49,159 nt of DNA, taken from the NCBI GenBank assembly GCA_024742605.1, contig JANSYC010000030.1:1-49159 (forward strand), in the 5' to 3' direction. Source of the DNA: Alphaproteobacteria bacterium. Its GTDB lineage: Bacteria; Pseudomonadota; Alphaproteobacteria; Thalassobaculales; Thalassobaculaceae. The translations under genes were made by a program, and so were the position numbers. The notes beneath the pieces were generated by a model. It did no database searches. It was not told where the DNA came from and saw only the letters and a list, made by a program, of their open reading frames with translations. Numbering within the stretch: position 1 is the first letter of the stretch; every line of letters starts with the position of its first letter. Positions 18,220 to 27,301 of this stretch are shown one piece after another.

Positions 18220-19800
18220 CTATAGGAACACGGTGGTGATCTCCGGGATGAACAGGATGATCGCCAGAACCAGAAGCTGAATTGCGATGAACGGCAGGAA
18301 GCCGCGGAAGATATCGGTCAGCGAAATATGCGGTGGTGCGACCGACTTCAGGTAGAACGCCGCCGGGCCGAACGGAGGCGACAGAAAGCTCACCTGCATG
18401 TTCACGCAGAACAGGATCCCGAACCAGACCTGCACCATCGTGCGGGTGTCGAGTCCGCCCGTCAGGCCCAGCTCCTCCATCGGCAGCTTCAGCACGATCG
18501 GAAGGAACACCGGCATCACCAGCAGCACGATTCCGGTCCAGTCCATGAAGGCGCCCAGGAACAGGAAGATCACCATCATCAGCAGGATCACGCCCATGGT
18601 CGGCAGCTCGTAGCCGACGATCAGGTTGGCGACATAGGTCGGCCCGCCCGCGATCGTGTAGGCGCCGGCAAGGGCGGTGGCCCCGAAGGTCACCCAGATG
18701 ATGGTGCCGGTCGACTTGAACGTGCGCATGGAGGCTTCGCGCAGCAGTGTGAACGAGAACTCGCCACGCAGGATGATCAGGACCAGCACCGCGATCGAGC
18801 CCATTCCCGCCGCCTCGGTGATGCCGGTGATGCCGCCGTAGATCGAGCCGAGCACCACGAATACGATCATCAGCGGGGCAACAAGGCCCTTGCCCTTTTC
18901 CCAGGCGTCCGCCGCCCGCTCCCGGCCGACGATGAACAGCACGTAGCCACCCGCGACCAGCGCGATTGCGGCCGTGACGATCAGGGATTGGGTGTCCACA
19001 AGAGAAGTGTCTTCCTCCACGCCGCCGAAAGTGTGCAGGCTTATCCACCGGACCACCAGGAGCGCGGCGGCAACGCCGACCACCATCGCGATGAGGGTGG
19101 CGCCGAGATCGAGCTTCTGCGCGGTGGTGAGGTCGTCGTCCGACGGCTCCGGCAGGGGCGCCTGTTCGGGGTGCAGGCGGGTGCGCACCAGGATGTAGAC
19201 GATGTAGCAGCCGGCCAGGATGAAACCCGGCAGGAACGCGGCCTGAAACAGCGCATGGATCGAGGTCTCGGTGATCAGTCCGTAGAAGATCAGGACGATC
19301 GAGGGTGGAATCATGGTGCCGAGCGACCCGGAGGCGCAGATCGTGCCGATCGCCAGGTTCTGATCGTAGCCCAGTCGGAGCATCTGGGGCAGGGCGATCA
19401 GGCCCAGCAGCACCACCTCACCGCCGATGATACCGGACATGGCGGCCATCACGATCGCCATCAGGGCGGTGACCACCGCGATACCGCCGCGGGTGCGCGA
19501 CAGCCAGATGTTGAGGGAACTGTACATATCGCGCGCGATGCCGGATCGCTCCAACAAGACGGCCATGAAGATGAACAGCGGCACGGACACAAGCACGTAA
19601 TTGGTCGTGATACCGTATAGGCGCTGGGCAAGAATGTTGAGGGGGCCGGTGCCGAAGGTCCCGAACAGCAGGTCGGGGCCGAACTTCAGCACCAGGACCA
19701 CGACCGCCAGGAAACCGGACGCGAAGCCGAGTGGCATGCCGATCGCCAACAGCAGGAACATGCCGATCAGCAGTATGAGGGAGATCGTTCCGATATCCAT
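18220..19800 (-). CDS. dctM: TRAP transporter large permease subunit
   Basis: DctM is the 12-helix or longer membrane subunit that moves the substrate with sodium. The 526 residues begin with the typical TISLILLIGMFLLLAIGMPL. Family motifs include LLERSGIARDMY, GIAVVTALMAIVMAAMSG, CASGSLGTMIPPSIVLIFYG and LGAFMDWTGIVLL. It is about 100 residues longer than common DctM proteins because of an extended central region (about residues 215-300) with two extra hydrophobic segments. It follows dctQ by 16 bases and completes the dctP-dctQ-dctM operon, with a terminator-like hairpin after it. Confidence 0.95.
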   Translation of the reverse strand: MDIGTISLILLIGMFLLLAIGMPLGFASGFLAVVVLVLKFGPDLLFGTFGTGPLNILAQRLYGITTNYVLVSVPLFIFMAVLLERSGIARDMYSSLNIWLSRTRGGIAVVTALMAIVMAAMSGIIGGEVVLLGLIALPQMLRLGYDQNLAIGTICASGSLGTMIPPSIVLIFYGLITETSIHALFQAAFLPGFILAGCYIVYILVRTRLHPEQAPLPEPSDDDLTTAQKLDLGATLIAMVVGVAAALLVVRWISLHTFGGVEEDTSLVDTQSLIVTAAIALVAGGYVLFIVGRERAADAWEKGKGLVAPLMIVFVVLGSIYGGITGITEAAGMGSIAVLVLIILRGEFSFTLLREASMRTFKSTGTIIWVTFGATALAGAYTIAGGPTYVANLIVGYELPTMGVILLMMVIFLFLGAFMDWTGIVLLVMPVFLPIVLKLPMEELGLTGGLDTRTMVQVWFGILFCVNMQVSFLSPPFGPAAFYLKSVAPPHISLTDIFRGFLPFIAIQLLVLAIILFIPEITTVFL

Positions 19801-19816
19801 GTCCGGTGTTCCCTCC

Positions 19817-20416
19817 CTAGTCTGACAGGCTGTTTGGTCCGGCGCCTTTGCGCGGCGTGCCGTCGGCGGCGGTCGTTTCGAAGTCAGGAGGAAGGTCGAT
19901 ATCGTCGGTCGGATTGTAGGTCTGCGGTTCCCGGTTCCAGTCGTAGATCAGGTTGGAAATCGACTGAATTGCCAGCAGCGTCAGCGTGATCAGGATCAAT
20001 GGTTTGATGGTGGCGGGGATCGGCGGGTCGAATGCCGTCCCGAAGGTCTCCCACCGCAGAAACTTCGCCTTGGCCTCTCCGTACCCGCCCCAAACCACTG
20101 CGAAAGCGAACACGCAGACGCAGAATACGGAAAGGCTGTCGAACAGGCGGCGCAGCCAGCGGGGCGCCAAATCGTAGAGCACGAAAATTCGGATATGACT
20201 GCGCTGCTGAAGCGCGTAAAGGCCGGCGGTCAGATAGATCCCTCCACCGACCCAGAGCGACATCTCGTTGACCCACAGGGTGGGGGCCGAGAACACGTAC
20301 CGCATCACCACTTCGTAAAAGATGATGCCGACGATGAAGGCCGGTGCCCACATCGCGATCCGGCTGAAGCTCCAGGTGATCAGATCGACCAAGCCTGTTC
20401 GCTCGTGCTCGACCAT
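19817..20416 (-). CDS. dctQ: TRAP transporter small permease subunit
   Basis: DctQ is the small four-helix membrane subunit that pairs with DctM. The 199-residue protein shows helices at about residues 20-40 (MWAPAFIVGIIFYEVVMRYV), 50-70 (LWVGGGIYLTAGLYAL), 90-110 (VFCVCVFAFAVVWGGY) and 135-155 (TIKPLILITLTLLAIQSI). The RYVFSAPTLWVNEMS segment is typical. A polar tail of about 40 residues (rich in Asp, Pro, Thr) extends past the last helix and is longer than in many homologues. The start has GGGAGG five bases upstream. Confidence 0.93.
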   Translation of the reverse strand: MVEHERTGLVDLITWSFSRIAMWAPAFIVGIIFYEVVMRYVFSAPTLWVNEMSLWVGGGIYLTAGLYALQQRSHIRIFVLYDLAPRWLRRLFDSLSVFCVCVFAFAVVWGGYGEAKAKFLRWETFGTAFDPPIPATIKPLILITLTLLAIQSISNLIYDWNREPQTYNPTDDIDLPPDFETTAADGTPRKGAGPNSLSD

Positions 20417-20471
20417 TTCCGCCTCCCCAACAAACGCAAGGACTCTCTCAAGACGTCTCGTCCGAAGGTTT

Positions 20472-20496
20472 GGGCGACCGAACCCGTCGGCCGCCC
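20472..20496 (-). other. Intercistronic hairpin between dctP and dctQ
   Basis: A 10-bp stem with a 5-base loop lies in the 109-base gap after dctP. On + strand RNA one pair would be an A-C mismatch, but on - strand RNA, the operon's own transcript, it becomes a U-G wobble and the stem is continuous. No T-run follows. It could protect or end part of the dctP message so that the binding protein exceeds the permease. Confidence 0.55.
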
Positions 20497-20525
20497 TTCC
20501 TTAACCGGTGTCAGAAGCGAAGAGG

Positions 20526-21548
20526 CTACTTCGCGAGGCCCAACTGACGCAGATAGGTCAGGTGGCTTTCCACCAGCGCCTTGGCTTCCGGCGTGGTTGC
20601 GAAATCCGCCCAAGCCGACTGGGCGGCTTCGCGGAACTTCTGCAGGTCTTCATCCGACCATGCGTAGAGATTGACGCCCTGCTCCTTCAGCATCGCGGCC
20701 GCTTCAGCGTTCTTCTTCTCGAAGGTCAGAGCGGTCTGCAGCGCGAGAGCCTGCATGGCCACCGACATGATCCGGCGATGATGTTCCGGCATTGCGTCCC
20801 ACTTTGCCTTGTTGCAGGCCAGATGATCGGACGGCATGGAGTGGAAGCCCGGATAGTTGGCGTGCTTGACCAGATCATAGAGACCGAGGCCGACATTGTT
20901 CGCCAGGCCCGAGGCGTCCGCGCCGTCGATGATGCCGGACTCAAGCGCCGTGAAGATCTCGGTGAAATCCATCACGATCGGCTTTGCGCCCAGGTTCTCG
21001 AAGATCTTGGTTTCCATGCCTGGAGGCGACCGGAACTTCCAGTCCTTGAAGTCCTCCGCGTTGCGGATCGGTTTGGACGACGCCAGGGATTCCTGCCCGT
21101 AGACCCACCAGCCGACCAGCTGCATGTCGAACTTATTGTAGAGTTCCTGGGCCGCATCCAGACCGCCGCCATAATACAGCCAGGACAGTTGCTGATAGGG
21201 GGTGGAGTAGCCGCCCATGATGTCGCCGACGAACTGGAAGGCCGGGTTCTTACCGGTCTGATAGCTGCCGCCGGTCATGTCGCAGTCGAGAATGCCGGTC
21301 GCCGCCGCGTCGAAGGTCTCGACGGATTTCACGACCGAGGACGAGTAGAACATCTCGACCTGGATCTCATCGTTCGACATGGTCTGGATGTTGTCGACGT
21401 ACTCCGCCGCCAGCTTGCCCGACGGTGTTTCCGGAGCGTAGTGGGTCTGGATGCGCAGGGTTGTGGTCTCTGCCATGGCCGCGCCAGCGACGCCGGCCGA
21501 CAGAAGTGCCGCCGACACGGCGGGCACCAGTCGTTTTAGTACCGTCAT
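20526..21548 (-). CDS. dctP: TRAP transporter substrate-binding protein
   Basis: This periplasmic binding protein has 340 residues, with a signal peptide cleaved about after AMA (residue 26). Family signatures include the conserved arginine region DFKDWKFRSPPGMETKIFEN, then MDFTEIFTALESGIIDGADA and NYPGFHSMPSDHLACNKAKW. These resemble TakP-type proteins, which bind 2-oxo monocarboxylates, rather than the DctP C4-dicarboxylate group. The start has AGGAG six bases upstream. It is the first gene of the TRAP operon, 186 bases downstream of a D-arginine dehydrogenase-like gene, which would fit a 2-oxo acid substrate, but this is inference. Confidence 0.93.
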   Translation of the reverse strand: MTVLKRLVPAVSAALLSAGVAGAAMAETTTLRIQTHYAPETPSGKLAAEYVDNIQTMSNDEIQVEMFYSSSVVKSVETFDAAATGILDCDMTGGSYQTGKNPAFQFVGDIMGGYSTPYQQLSWLYYGGGLDAAQELYNKFDMQLVGWWVYGQESLASSKPIRNAEDFKDWKFRSPPGMETKIFENLGAKPIVMDFTEIFTALESGIIDGADASGLANNVGLGLYDLVKHANYPGFHSMPSDHLACNKAKWDAMPEHHRRIMSVAMQALALQTALTFEKKNAEAAAMLKEQGVNLYAWSDEDLQKFREAAQSAWADFATTPEAKALVESHLTYLRQLGLAK

Positions 21549-21624
21549 GTATTCCTCCCGATTGCGTGCCGGTAAATCCGGCCTCTCACCTCGTTCGTCA
21601 TTCAGCGAACGGGTATTTCGATCG

Positions 21625-21690
21625 GCGCAGCCCTTAGGGTTGCGCAACTATGGGAGTGAGCGTGGCGCAAATATTCGTTTGTTGCAATCT
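21625..21690. promoter_or_regulatory. Cluster of TTGCGCAA-like dyads upstream of dctP
   Basis: The 186-base gap before dctP holds an imperfect dyad GCGCAGCCC-tta-GGGTTGCGC (21625-21645), the perfect palindrome GTTGCGCAAC (21639-21648), a third copy TGGCGCAA (21663-21670) and TTGCAA (21682-21687). The repeats suggest an operator region for the TRAP operon. I cannot name the regulator or a clear -35/-10 pair. Confidence 0.4.
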
Positions 21691-21734
21691 ATCGTGGTCC
21701 TGGCTGGATCGGTTTCCCGGTTGCCGGTCCCAGA

Positions 21735-22865
21735 TCAACCGAGTCCCGGTCTGTCCGGCGCCAGGTCTGACGCGGCCACCTTGATGTCGCTTGGAATGTC
21801 GGCGCCCTTGATCAGACTTACGGCGAGACGTCCAATGCCCGGGGCAGTCTGGATGCCGTAGCCCCCCTGACCGGCGAGCCAGAAAAACCCCTCGGCCCTT
21901 GGATCGAATCCTACCACCGGCGACTTGTCCGCGACGAAGCTTCGCAACCCGGCCCATGTCGAGGCGAAGCGGCGGATTTCCAGGGTCGTATGGGTCATGA
22001 TCCGGTCGGCCGCGATCGCAAGGTCAAGCTCCTCCGGTTGCGCGTCACAGGGCGCGCTCGGCGTCTGGTCCGCCGGACTTCCGAACATCCGTCCTGCATC
22101 GGGTTTGACGTACCAGGTCTCGTCCGCCCCGGCGGTCAGCGGCCAGCGGGCGATGTCGAGACCGGGAGCCGGATCGAAGGTGAAGGCCGTGCGGCGTTTC
22201 GGAACCAGGCCGACCCTTGCGGCACCGGCCATGACGGCGATTTCGTCGGCCCAGGCGCCGGCGGCGTTCACTACTGTCTTGGCCGCGACCGTCCCGGAGC
22301 GGGTCTCTACACGCCACACCCTGCCGTCGTGGGTGAGCGAAATCACCTCCGCATCGGTCTGAACCTGCCCGCCCTTGGCGCGGAGGCCGCGCAGAAAGCC
22401 CTGCAGCATGGCGTTCACGTCCATGTCCATGGCACCCGGCTCGAACAGGCCTCGGACGATCACGTTGCGCCGCAGGAAGGGTGCCACATCGAACAGCGCA
22501 TCACCGTCGATCAACTCGGAATGAACCCCCGTGGCCAGGGAGTCCGCCAGCCCCTCGTCCAGCAGAGAGAGTTGGCTCTCTGTCGCCACCATCAAGCCGC
22601 CGCGCGGCGACAGAACTGGAGCGTCGGAGAAGTCGGCAGGCGGCGACTCGAAAAACGGACGTCCCCCCTTGGTGATCGCCCGGATCACCGCGTTACCGTA
22701 TCCCTCGAACAACAAGGCCGCCGACCGGCCGGTGGTGTGATAGCCGGGCTGGGATTCGCGTTCGAGCAGCACAACCTCGGCGTCGTCGGCCAGGAAGTAT
22801 CCCGCCGAGGCACCGGCCATGCCGCCGCCGATGATCGCGATATCCGTCGTTACGCTGTTGGTCAT
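21735..22865 (-). CDS. dauA: FAD-dependent D-amino acid dehydrogenase, D-arginine dehydrogenase-like
   Basis: This 376-residue flavoprotein of the DAO family oxidises a D-amino acid to its 2-oxo acid. The FAD motif is [20 protein letters not shown] at the N-terminus, followed by [20 protein letters not shown]. Other matches to Pseudomonas DauA are [77 protein letters not shown] and [19 protein letters not shown]. The exact D-amino acid is not certain. Its ATG overlaps the NAD kinase stop (ATGA). The downstream TRAP transporter of a 2-oxo-acid-binding type may handle related compounds. Confidence 0.8.
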   Translation of the reverse strand: MTNSVTTDIAIIGGGMAGASAGYFLADDAEVVLLERESQPGYHTTGRSAALLFEGYGNAVIRAITKGGRPFFESPPADFSDAPVLSPRGGLMVATESQLSLLDEGLADSLATGVHSELIDGDALFDVAPFLRRNVIVRGLFEPGAMDMDVNAMLQGFLRGLRAKGGQVQTDAEVISLTHDGRVWRVETRSGTVAAKTVVNAAGAWADEIAVMAGAARVGLVPKRRTAFTFDPAPGLDIARWPLTAGADETWYVKPDAGRMFGSPADQTPSAPCDAQPEELDLAIAADRIMTHTTLEIRRFASTWAGLRSFVADKSPVVGFDPRAEGFFWLAGQGGYGIQTAPGIGRLAVSLIKGADIPSDIKVAASDLAPDRPGLG

Positions 22866-23638
22866 GGTTCGAACTGTTCCTTGAGCACGCGTTCTTCGAG
22901 ATTGTGGTCAGCATCGTAGAGCACAGTAAGCGAAACCGATCTGTCCTCCCGCACCACAACTTTCTCGACATCGTGGACTTCCTGGACATCCGCGACCGCA
23001 TGAACCGGACGCTTGTAGCCGCGCTGGACTACGAAGGTGATCTCGGCCGTATGGGGCAGGAGCGCGCCGCGCCACCGCCGCGGACGGAACGGACTGATCG
23101 GAGTGAGCGCCAGCACGCCGGCTCCGATCGGAATGATCGGGCCATGGGCCGAGAAGTTATAGGCGGTCGACCCGGCCGGCGTGGAGACCAGAACGCCGTC
23201 GCAGACCAGTTCGTCCATCCGTTTCTTGCCGTCGATCAGAATCGCGATCTTGGCCGCCTGGGCGGATCCTCGGTAAAGTGAGACTTCGTTGATCGCAAGG
23301 CCGCGATGGGTTTCGCCGTCCTGCGTGGTCGCCTCCATGCGCAGCGGGTGCAGACTGTTCGCCACAGCCCCCTTGATGCGCGAGATCAGATCGTCCGCCC
23401 GGTAGTGGTTCATCAGAAACCCGACGGTGCCCCTGTTCATGCCGTAGATCGGCTTTTTCAGGTCGATGCAGGATCGCAGGGTTTCGAGCATATGCCCATC
23501 CCCGCCCAGTGCGACGATCACGTCGGCCCGCTCGCGGCCGACATCGCCATAGGTTCGCCTCAGTTCCTCGGCCGCACCGCGTGCCTCATCTGTGCTCGCA
23601 GACTCAAAGGTCAGCGCCGGGCTATCGGGTACGAGCAT
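22862..23638 (-). CDS. nadK: NAD kinase
   Basis: NAD kinase makes NADP from NAD and ATP in the cytosol. The 258-residue protein has the GGDG motif (45-48) in [25 protein letters not shown], the NEVSLYRG segment and [20 protein letters not shown], all diagnostic. ATG at 23638 gives a length normal for alphaproteobacterial NadK; longer upstream frames would add an N-terminus without similarity. Its stop overlaps the start of the D-amino acid dehydrogenase, so the two are translated together. It is divergent from a hypothetical gene 181 bases away. Confidence 0.95.
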   Translation of the reverse strand: MLVPDSPALTFESASTDEARGAAEELRRTYGDVGRERADVIVALGGDGHMLETLRSCIDLKKPIYGMNRGTVGFLMNHYRADDLISRIKGAVANSLHPLRMEATTQDGETHRGLAINEVSLYRGSAQAAKIAILIDGKKRMDELVCDGVLVSTPAGSTAYNFSAHGPIIPIGAGVLALTPISPFRPRRWRGALLPHTAEITFVVQRGYKRPVHAVADVQEVHDVEKVVVREDRSVSLTVLYDADHNLEERVLKEQFEP

Positions 23639-23819
23639 GGGGATCTCTCTGATGGCGGTCTGAAGGGCTGGCAGACGAACGCGACCATCTCCATGTGGCA
23701 TGAGAAGATCTCGCTCAAAACGGGGTCGCGTCGTCTTCAAGGATAGGCGATCATCCAACGTCACCAAAGCCCCAAACGACCCGCTCTGGACCGAACCCGA
23801 AATATAAGGATGCCGACCG

Positions 23820-24353
23820 ATGTTTTCGATCAACGGACCGCGCACGCTGCCGGTCGACCGCTGGCTTTTCGTCGCTCTGATCTTCGGCATGGCTTTGGTG
23901 GGAGGGGTGTTGTTCGGGGCCACGGGCCTTCGCGCGGACGACAGCGACCGCCATGCCGGCTATTACTATCCCGACAACGTGACCCATGAGACCTACAAGG
24001 CGCGGGCCTCGAAGGTTCCAAGCAGCTCTCGGCAAACCCGCATCGCGTTTGTTACCGGTGTTACCGCGCAACAGGTGCAGGCGCCCTATCCGCCGCTCAC
24101 CGCGATGTTCGCCAAGGGAACGGAGGCGGACAAGCTGATCCTTGTGAGCCTTCAGGAAGGGCGAATGGACACCCTGTTCCGGGCGCGGGCGGTACTTGCG
24201 ATGCTGACGGCCACGGCCCGCACGACGCCGGTTTTCGCGGAGCTCGATTCAGACCTGGATCACACGTTTCTGGACCTACTCAAGATCCTGGGATTCGTTC
24301 AGATCACTGTCAGCGACGGTCGTAGCTTCGCCCATCAGATCAAGATCGAATAG
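23820..24353 (+). CDS. Hypothetical membrane-anchored protein
   Basis: I do not recognise this 177-residue protein. Residues 15-37 ([22 protein letters not shown]) form one membrane segment or uncleaved signal anchor. The rest would be periplasmic: [20 protein letters not shown], then a mixed alpha/beta region with [42 protein letters not shown] and [18 protein letters not shown]. The last stretch looks like a folded C-terminal domain. It is divergent from nadK and convergent with moaA, so it is probably a single-gene unit. Only a weak AAGGA ten bases ahead supports this start. Confidence 0.7.
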   Translation: MFSINGPRTLPVDRWLFVALIFGMALVGGVLFGATGLRADDSDRHAGYYYPDNVTHETYKARASKVPSSSRQTRIAFVTGVTAQQVQAPYPPLTAMFAKGTEADKLILVSLQEGRMDTLFRARAVLAMLTATARTTPVFAELDSDLDHTFLDLLKILGFVQITVSDGRSFAHQIKIE

Positions 24354-24382
24354 GCGCCTGTCGAATTTGGCGGGCCGGGCGG

Positions 24383-25426
24383 TCAGCCGCCGGTCACGCT
24401 CATGTGCCGGGCAACCGGTGCACGGGGACGGCGGCGGTCGATGATGAAGTCGTGGCCCTTGGGCTTGCGCGAGATCGCCTCCCGGATCGCATCGGCCAGT
24501 GGCAGATTGGTCTCGGAGGCCCGCAGCGGCGCCCGAAGATCGGCGGCGTCGTCCTGTCCCAGGCACATGTACAGTGTGCCGGTGCAGGTGAGCCGCACCC
24601 GATTGCACGACTCGCAGAAGTTATGCGTCAGCGGGGTGATGAATCCGAGCCGCCCGTCGGTTTCCTCGACCCGCATGTAGCGCGCCGGCCCCCCGGTCAT
24701 GTAGGGGATGTCGGTGAGGGTGAAGCGTTCCGCCAGTTTGGAGCGCACCATCGACAGCGGCAGATACTGGTCCACCCGGTTCTCGCCGCCGATATCGCCC
24801 ATCGGCATCACTTCGATCACCGTCATGTCGTAGCCGCGGTCTCCGCACCATTGCAGCATGTCCGCCAGTTCGTCCTCGTTGACGCCCTTCAGCGCCACCG
24901 CGTTGATCTTGACGGCCAAGCCGGCCCGATCGGCCGCCTCAAGACCTGACATCACCTGCTCAAGCCTGCCCCAACGGGTGATGGCGCGGAACCTGTCTGG
25001 ATCCAGTGTGTCAATCGAGACATTGACCCGCCGGACGCCGGCCGCGAAAAGCTGATCCGCGTATTTTGCCAGCTGGCTGCCGTTCGTCGTCAGGGTCAGT
25101 TCGTCCAGCCCTCCGCCGTTCAGCCGCTTTCCCAACTCCCGGATCAGCCACATGATGTTCCGACGTACCAGCGGCTCCCCTCCGGTCAGCCGAAGTTTCC
25201 GCACGCCCATATCCACGAATGCGTTGCACAATCGCGCCAGTTCCTCGAGCGTCAGGACGTCGGCCTTGGGCAGGAACGTCATATCCTCCGCCATGCAGTA
25301 CACGCAGCGGAAGTCGCAACGATCGGTCACCGAAACGCGGAGATAGGAGATTTCGCGGGCAAACGGGTCGATCAGCGGCGCTGAGCTGGCGGATGTGGGC
25401 ATTGGAATTTCGATCTTGTCACTCAT
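24383..25426 (-). CDS. moaA: GTP 3',8-cyclase (molybdenum cofactor biosynthesis protein A)
   Basis: MoaA is a radical SAM enzyme that starts molybdenum cofactor synthesis by converting GTP to the cyclised precursor handled by MoaC. The 347-residue protein has the SAM cluster motif C37-x3-C41-x2-C44 in [14 protein letters not shown], and the second cluster CX2CX13C starting at [22 protein letters not shown] and the C-terminal double glycine SVTGG are diagnostic. No Shine-Dalgarno sequence is obvious at the ATG at 25426, which lies four bases from a ModE-type operator, so the transcript may be nearly leaderless. ATG at 25402 is an alternative start. Confidence 0.96.
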   Translation of the reverse strand: MSDKIEIPMPTSASSAPLIDPFAREISYLRVSVTDRCDFRCVYCMAEDMTFLPKADVLTLEELARLCNAFVDMGVRKLRLTGGEPLVRRNIMWLIRELGKRLNGGGLDELTLTTNGSQLAKYADQLFAAGVRRVNVSIDTLDPDRFRAITRWGRLEQVMSGLEAADRAGLAVKINAVALKGVNEDELADMLQWCGDRGYDMTVIEVMPMGDIGGENRVDQYLPLSMVRSKLAERFTLTDIPYMTGGPARYMRVEETDGRLGFITPLTHNFCESCNRVRLTCTGTLYMCLGQDDAADLRAPLRASETNLPLADAIREAISRKPKGHDFIIDRRRPRAPVARHMSVTGG

Positions 25427-25429
25427 ACG

Positions 25430-25453
25430 CGTTATATACGACGGAATATAACG
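25430..25453. promoter_or_regulatory. ModE-type (Mo-box) operator between moaA and mobA
   Basis: The 24-base site consists of CGTTATAT and ATATAACG, a perfect 8-bp inverted repeat around an 8-base spacer. The published ModE consensus is CGNTATATA-N6-TATATAACG, matched with one difference. It lies three bases before the moaA start codon and 35 bases before mobA, so bound ModE-MoO4 would most simply block moaA and perhaps affect mobA. No modE gene is in the window. Confidence 0.8.
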
Positions 25454-25488
25454 CTGTTAAAGGGGCACACCACCGAACGGGGTCCGAG

Positions 25489-26142
25489 ATGACGATATCG
25501 GCCGACTTTGTTAGCGATTTCCCGGTCGTGCCGAAGGCCGTCGTGGTGGTGGTTCTGGCGGGTGGACGGTCGCGTCGCATGGGGGGCGGGCTTAAATGCC
25601 TCCGGGATCTGGCGGGCAAGAATCTGCTGCGCCGCGTTCTGGACCGCCTGCCGGAAACGGTGGGAGCGGTCGTTCTGAACGCAAACGACAGATCGGAACA
25701 GATCGCTGCATTCGGTTTGCCGGTGATGCCCGACCAGGATCCGGACGCCCGGCTTGGCCCGCTGGCCGGGATCCTGGCGGGTATGGACTGGGCATCGCAT
25801 CAGGACGGAGCGCGCTGGATCCTGGCAGTCCCTTCCGACGCGCCCTTCGTGCCGAGAGATTTGCTCGACCGGCTGTCTGGCTCGGTGGCACGGAATCAGG
25901 CGCCGTTGGCCGTAGCCGCAAGCGCCGGCCGCCTGCATCCGGTCGTGGGCCACTGGTCGCTCAGCCTCCGGGCGGAGCTGCATCGTGCGCTGACGGAGAG
26001 CGGAGAGCGCAAAGTCGGTACAGTCGTCCGCGCCTTCGGGGCCGCCATCGTGGACTGGCCGGCGGTGCCGCATGATCCGTTCCTGAACATCAACACACCG
26101 GAGGATCTGGCCGGGGCGGAACGGAACTTGAGCGCTCAATAG
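25489..26142 (+). CDS. mobA: Molybdenum cofactor guanylyltransferase
   Basis: MobA attaches GMP to molybdopterin to form the MGD cofactor of DMSO-reductase family enzymes. The 217-residue protein has the nucleotide-binding signature VVVLAGGRSRRMGGGLKCL, then ANDRSEQ, the MPDQDPDARLGPLAGILAGM segment and VPSDAPFVPRDL with the metal-binding aspartate. It ends with DPFLNINTPEDLAGAE. In the signature the usual G-x-D/N-K reads GGGLK, a small deviation. It is divergent from moaA across the ModE-type site. The ATG at 25489 is the only start that gives the family N-terminus. Confidence 0.94.
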   Translation: MTISADFVSDFPVVPKAVVVVVLAGGRSRRMGGGLKCLRDLAGKNLLRRVLDRLPETVGAVVLNANDRSEQIAAFGLPVMPDQDPDARLGPLAGILAGMDWASHQDGARWILAVPSDAPFVPRDLLDRLSGSVARNQAPLAVAASAGRLHPVVGHWSLSLRAELHRALTESGERKVGTVVRAFGAAIVDWPAVPHDPFLNINTPEDLAGAERNLSAQ

Positions 26143-26199
26143 CGGACCTGTCCGGCTTTGGACTTGCGGTTGTCTCTGACATGACACAGTCTTGCGCGC

Positions 26200-26541
26200 A
26201 TGAAACACAGATTGTTGACGATATTGGGTTTAGGTCTTGTCGCGTTTCTCGCCGGATGCGGCGAGGACGAGCCCCAGGGACCCCCAAAATCTGAGATCTA
26301 CATCGACAATCAGAGCTCGACCGAGGCCAGTGTCCGCATCAAGTTCTGGACCAAGGAATATACCGCCGTCAGCGCCGGCGACAGCGCGACGATCGCGTTC
26401 GAGAATCCGGACAAGATGAACATCGTCCAGGTCGAAGCCAAGACCCGCAAGCAATGGGACGACTGCTGGGTCACGCTGAATGTCGGTCAGACCCTGGTCG
26501 TGTTCGATGCGACGGAGCGCATCGGCTGCCGGACTGAGTGA
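26200..26541 (+). CDS. Small lipoprotein, hypothetical
   Basis: This 113-residue protein has a lipoprotein signal with the lipobox LAGC and lipidated C20. The next residues GEDEPQG are acidic; Gly at +2 does not suggest retention in the inner membrane, so it may reach the outer membrane. The mature part (about 90 residues) is rich in beta-strand patterns (SEIYIDNQSSTEASVRIKFW, then NIVQVEAKTRKQWDDCW) and has two cysteines that could form a disulfide. I recognise no domain. It is 57 bases after mobA on the same strand and could be co-transcribed. Confidence 0.75.
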   Translation: MKHRLLTILGLGLVAFLAGCGEDEPQGPPKSEIYIDNQSSTEASVRIKFWTKEYTAVSAGDSATIAFENPDKMNIVQVEAKTRKQWDDCWVTLNVGQTLVVFDATERIGCRTE

Positions 26542-26553
26542 GGCGGAAGCCCG

Positions 26554-27282
26554 TCAGCCTGCTGTCAGCAGGACCGCCCGACCGTATTTTCTGAAGGCGC
26601 GCGCGCCGGCCCCCTCCATGACGGATTTAAAGCAGGTCTCTGTATCGGTGACCATGAAGCCGGCAAGACGGTCGACGCGGTGCTGGAACAGGCCGGGACA
26701 GAGCGGCGTTCCGGGTCCGACCAGCGTGATTGCGCAATCCGGACGCGCAAGGGCGAGAAGGCCGTCGATCGATCCGTTCACCAAAGTGGTGGCGGTGACG
26801 ATCAGCCGATCTGCGCCCGGGATGATGTCCGGTGCGCGCTCGGCCGGAATATCGTCGGGGCCGGGCCGTTTCTCGAGCACTAGCGCGTGGGGTATTTTTC
26901 GCTCCAGACCGGGAAACCGGCCGATCACCACAACCTGCTCATCGGGCTCGGCCGACAGCCCATCAGTCGCCTCGGATATCAGGCTGGCACCCGTATCCGC
27001 AGCCGCGGCCGACCAATGGGCATTGCAGGCCGCGATTCCGATGGCCCGTTCATAAAGGTTGGAGGACAGCGCCATCGGTGCGAGTGCGGATAGGGCGCGT
27101 CCGCCGAAGGTCCCCGTGTCCGGAGTTGTCCAGGCGTCGGCGGCTTTGGAAGGTGATGAGGCCAAGCCCAGAACCGGTCCGCTTGGGTACAATCCCTCGA
27201 CCGCGGTCCAGTTGAAGCCCACGACGATTCGTCCGGATCGAATGTCTGAGACACCGGTTGTGACGGGAACCAAAAAGCTCAT
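26554..27282 (-). CDS. DUF364-like (putative heavy-metal chelation, Rossmann-like) protein
   Basis: This 242-residue protein looks like the DUF4213/DUF364 family, proposed to bind metals. The evidence is the N-terminal VSDIRSGRIVVGFNWTAVEG, then GLASSPSKAADAW, the conserved ERAIGIAACNAHW, and a Rossmann-like C-terminal half (QVVVIGRFPG, then LIVTATTLVNGSIDGLL and ITLVGPGTPLCPGLF). The real function of the family is not established. ATG at 27282 leaves 19 bases after the DUF3553 stop. ATG at 27324 (or TTG at 27327) would overlap that gene and cannot be excluded. Confidence 0.65.
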   Translation of the reverse strand: MSFLVPVTTGVSDIRSGRIVVGFNWTAVEGLYPSGPVLGLASSPSKAADAWTTPDTGTFGGRALSALAPMALSSNLYERAIGIAACNAHWSAAAADTGASLISEATDGLSAEPDEQVVVIGRFPGLERKIPHALVLEKRPGPDDIPAERAPDIIPGADRLIVTATTLVNGSIDGLLALARPDCAITLVGPGTPLCPGLFQHRVDRLAGFMVTDTETCFKSVMEGAGARAFRKYGRAVLLTAG

Positions 27283-27301
27283 CTGGGCGCCGAGAGCGAC
27301 G

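Noticed and set aside
26558-26572. Palindrome CCTGCTG-T-CAGCAGG near the end of the DUF364-like gene
   Set aside because: It lies in coding sequence and has a one-base centre, so a stable hairpin is limited; likely chance.
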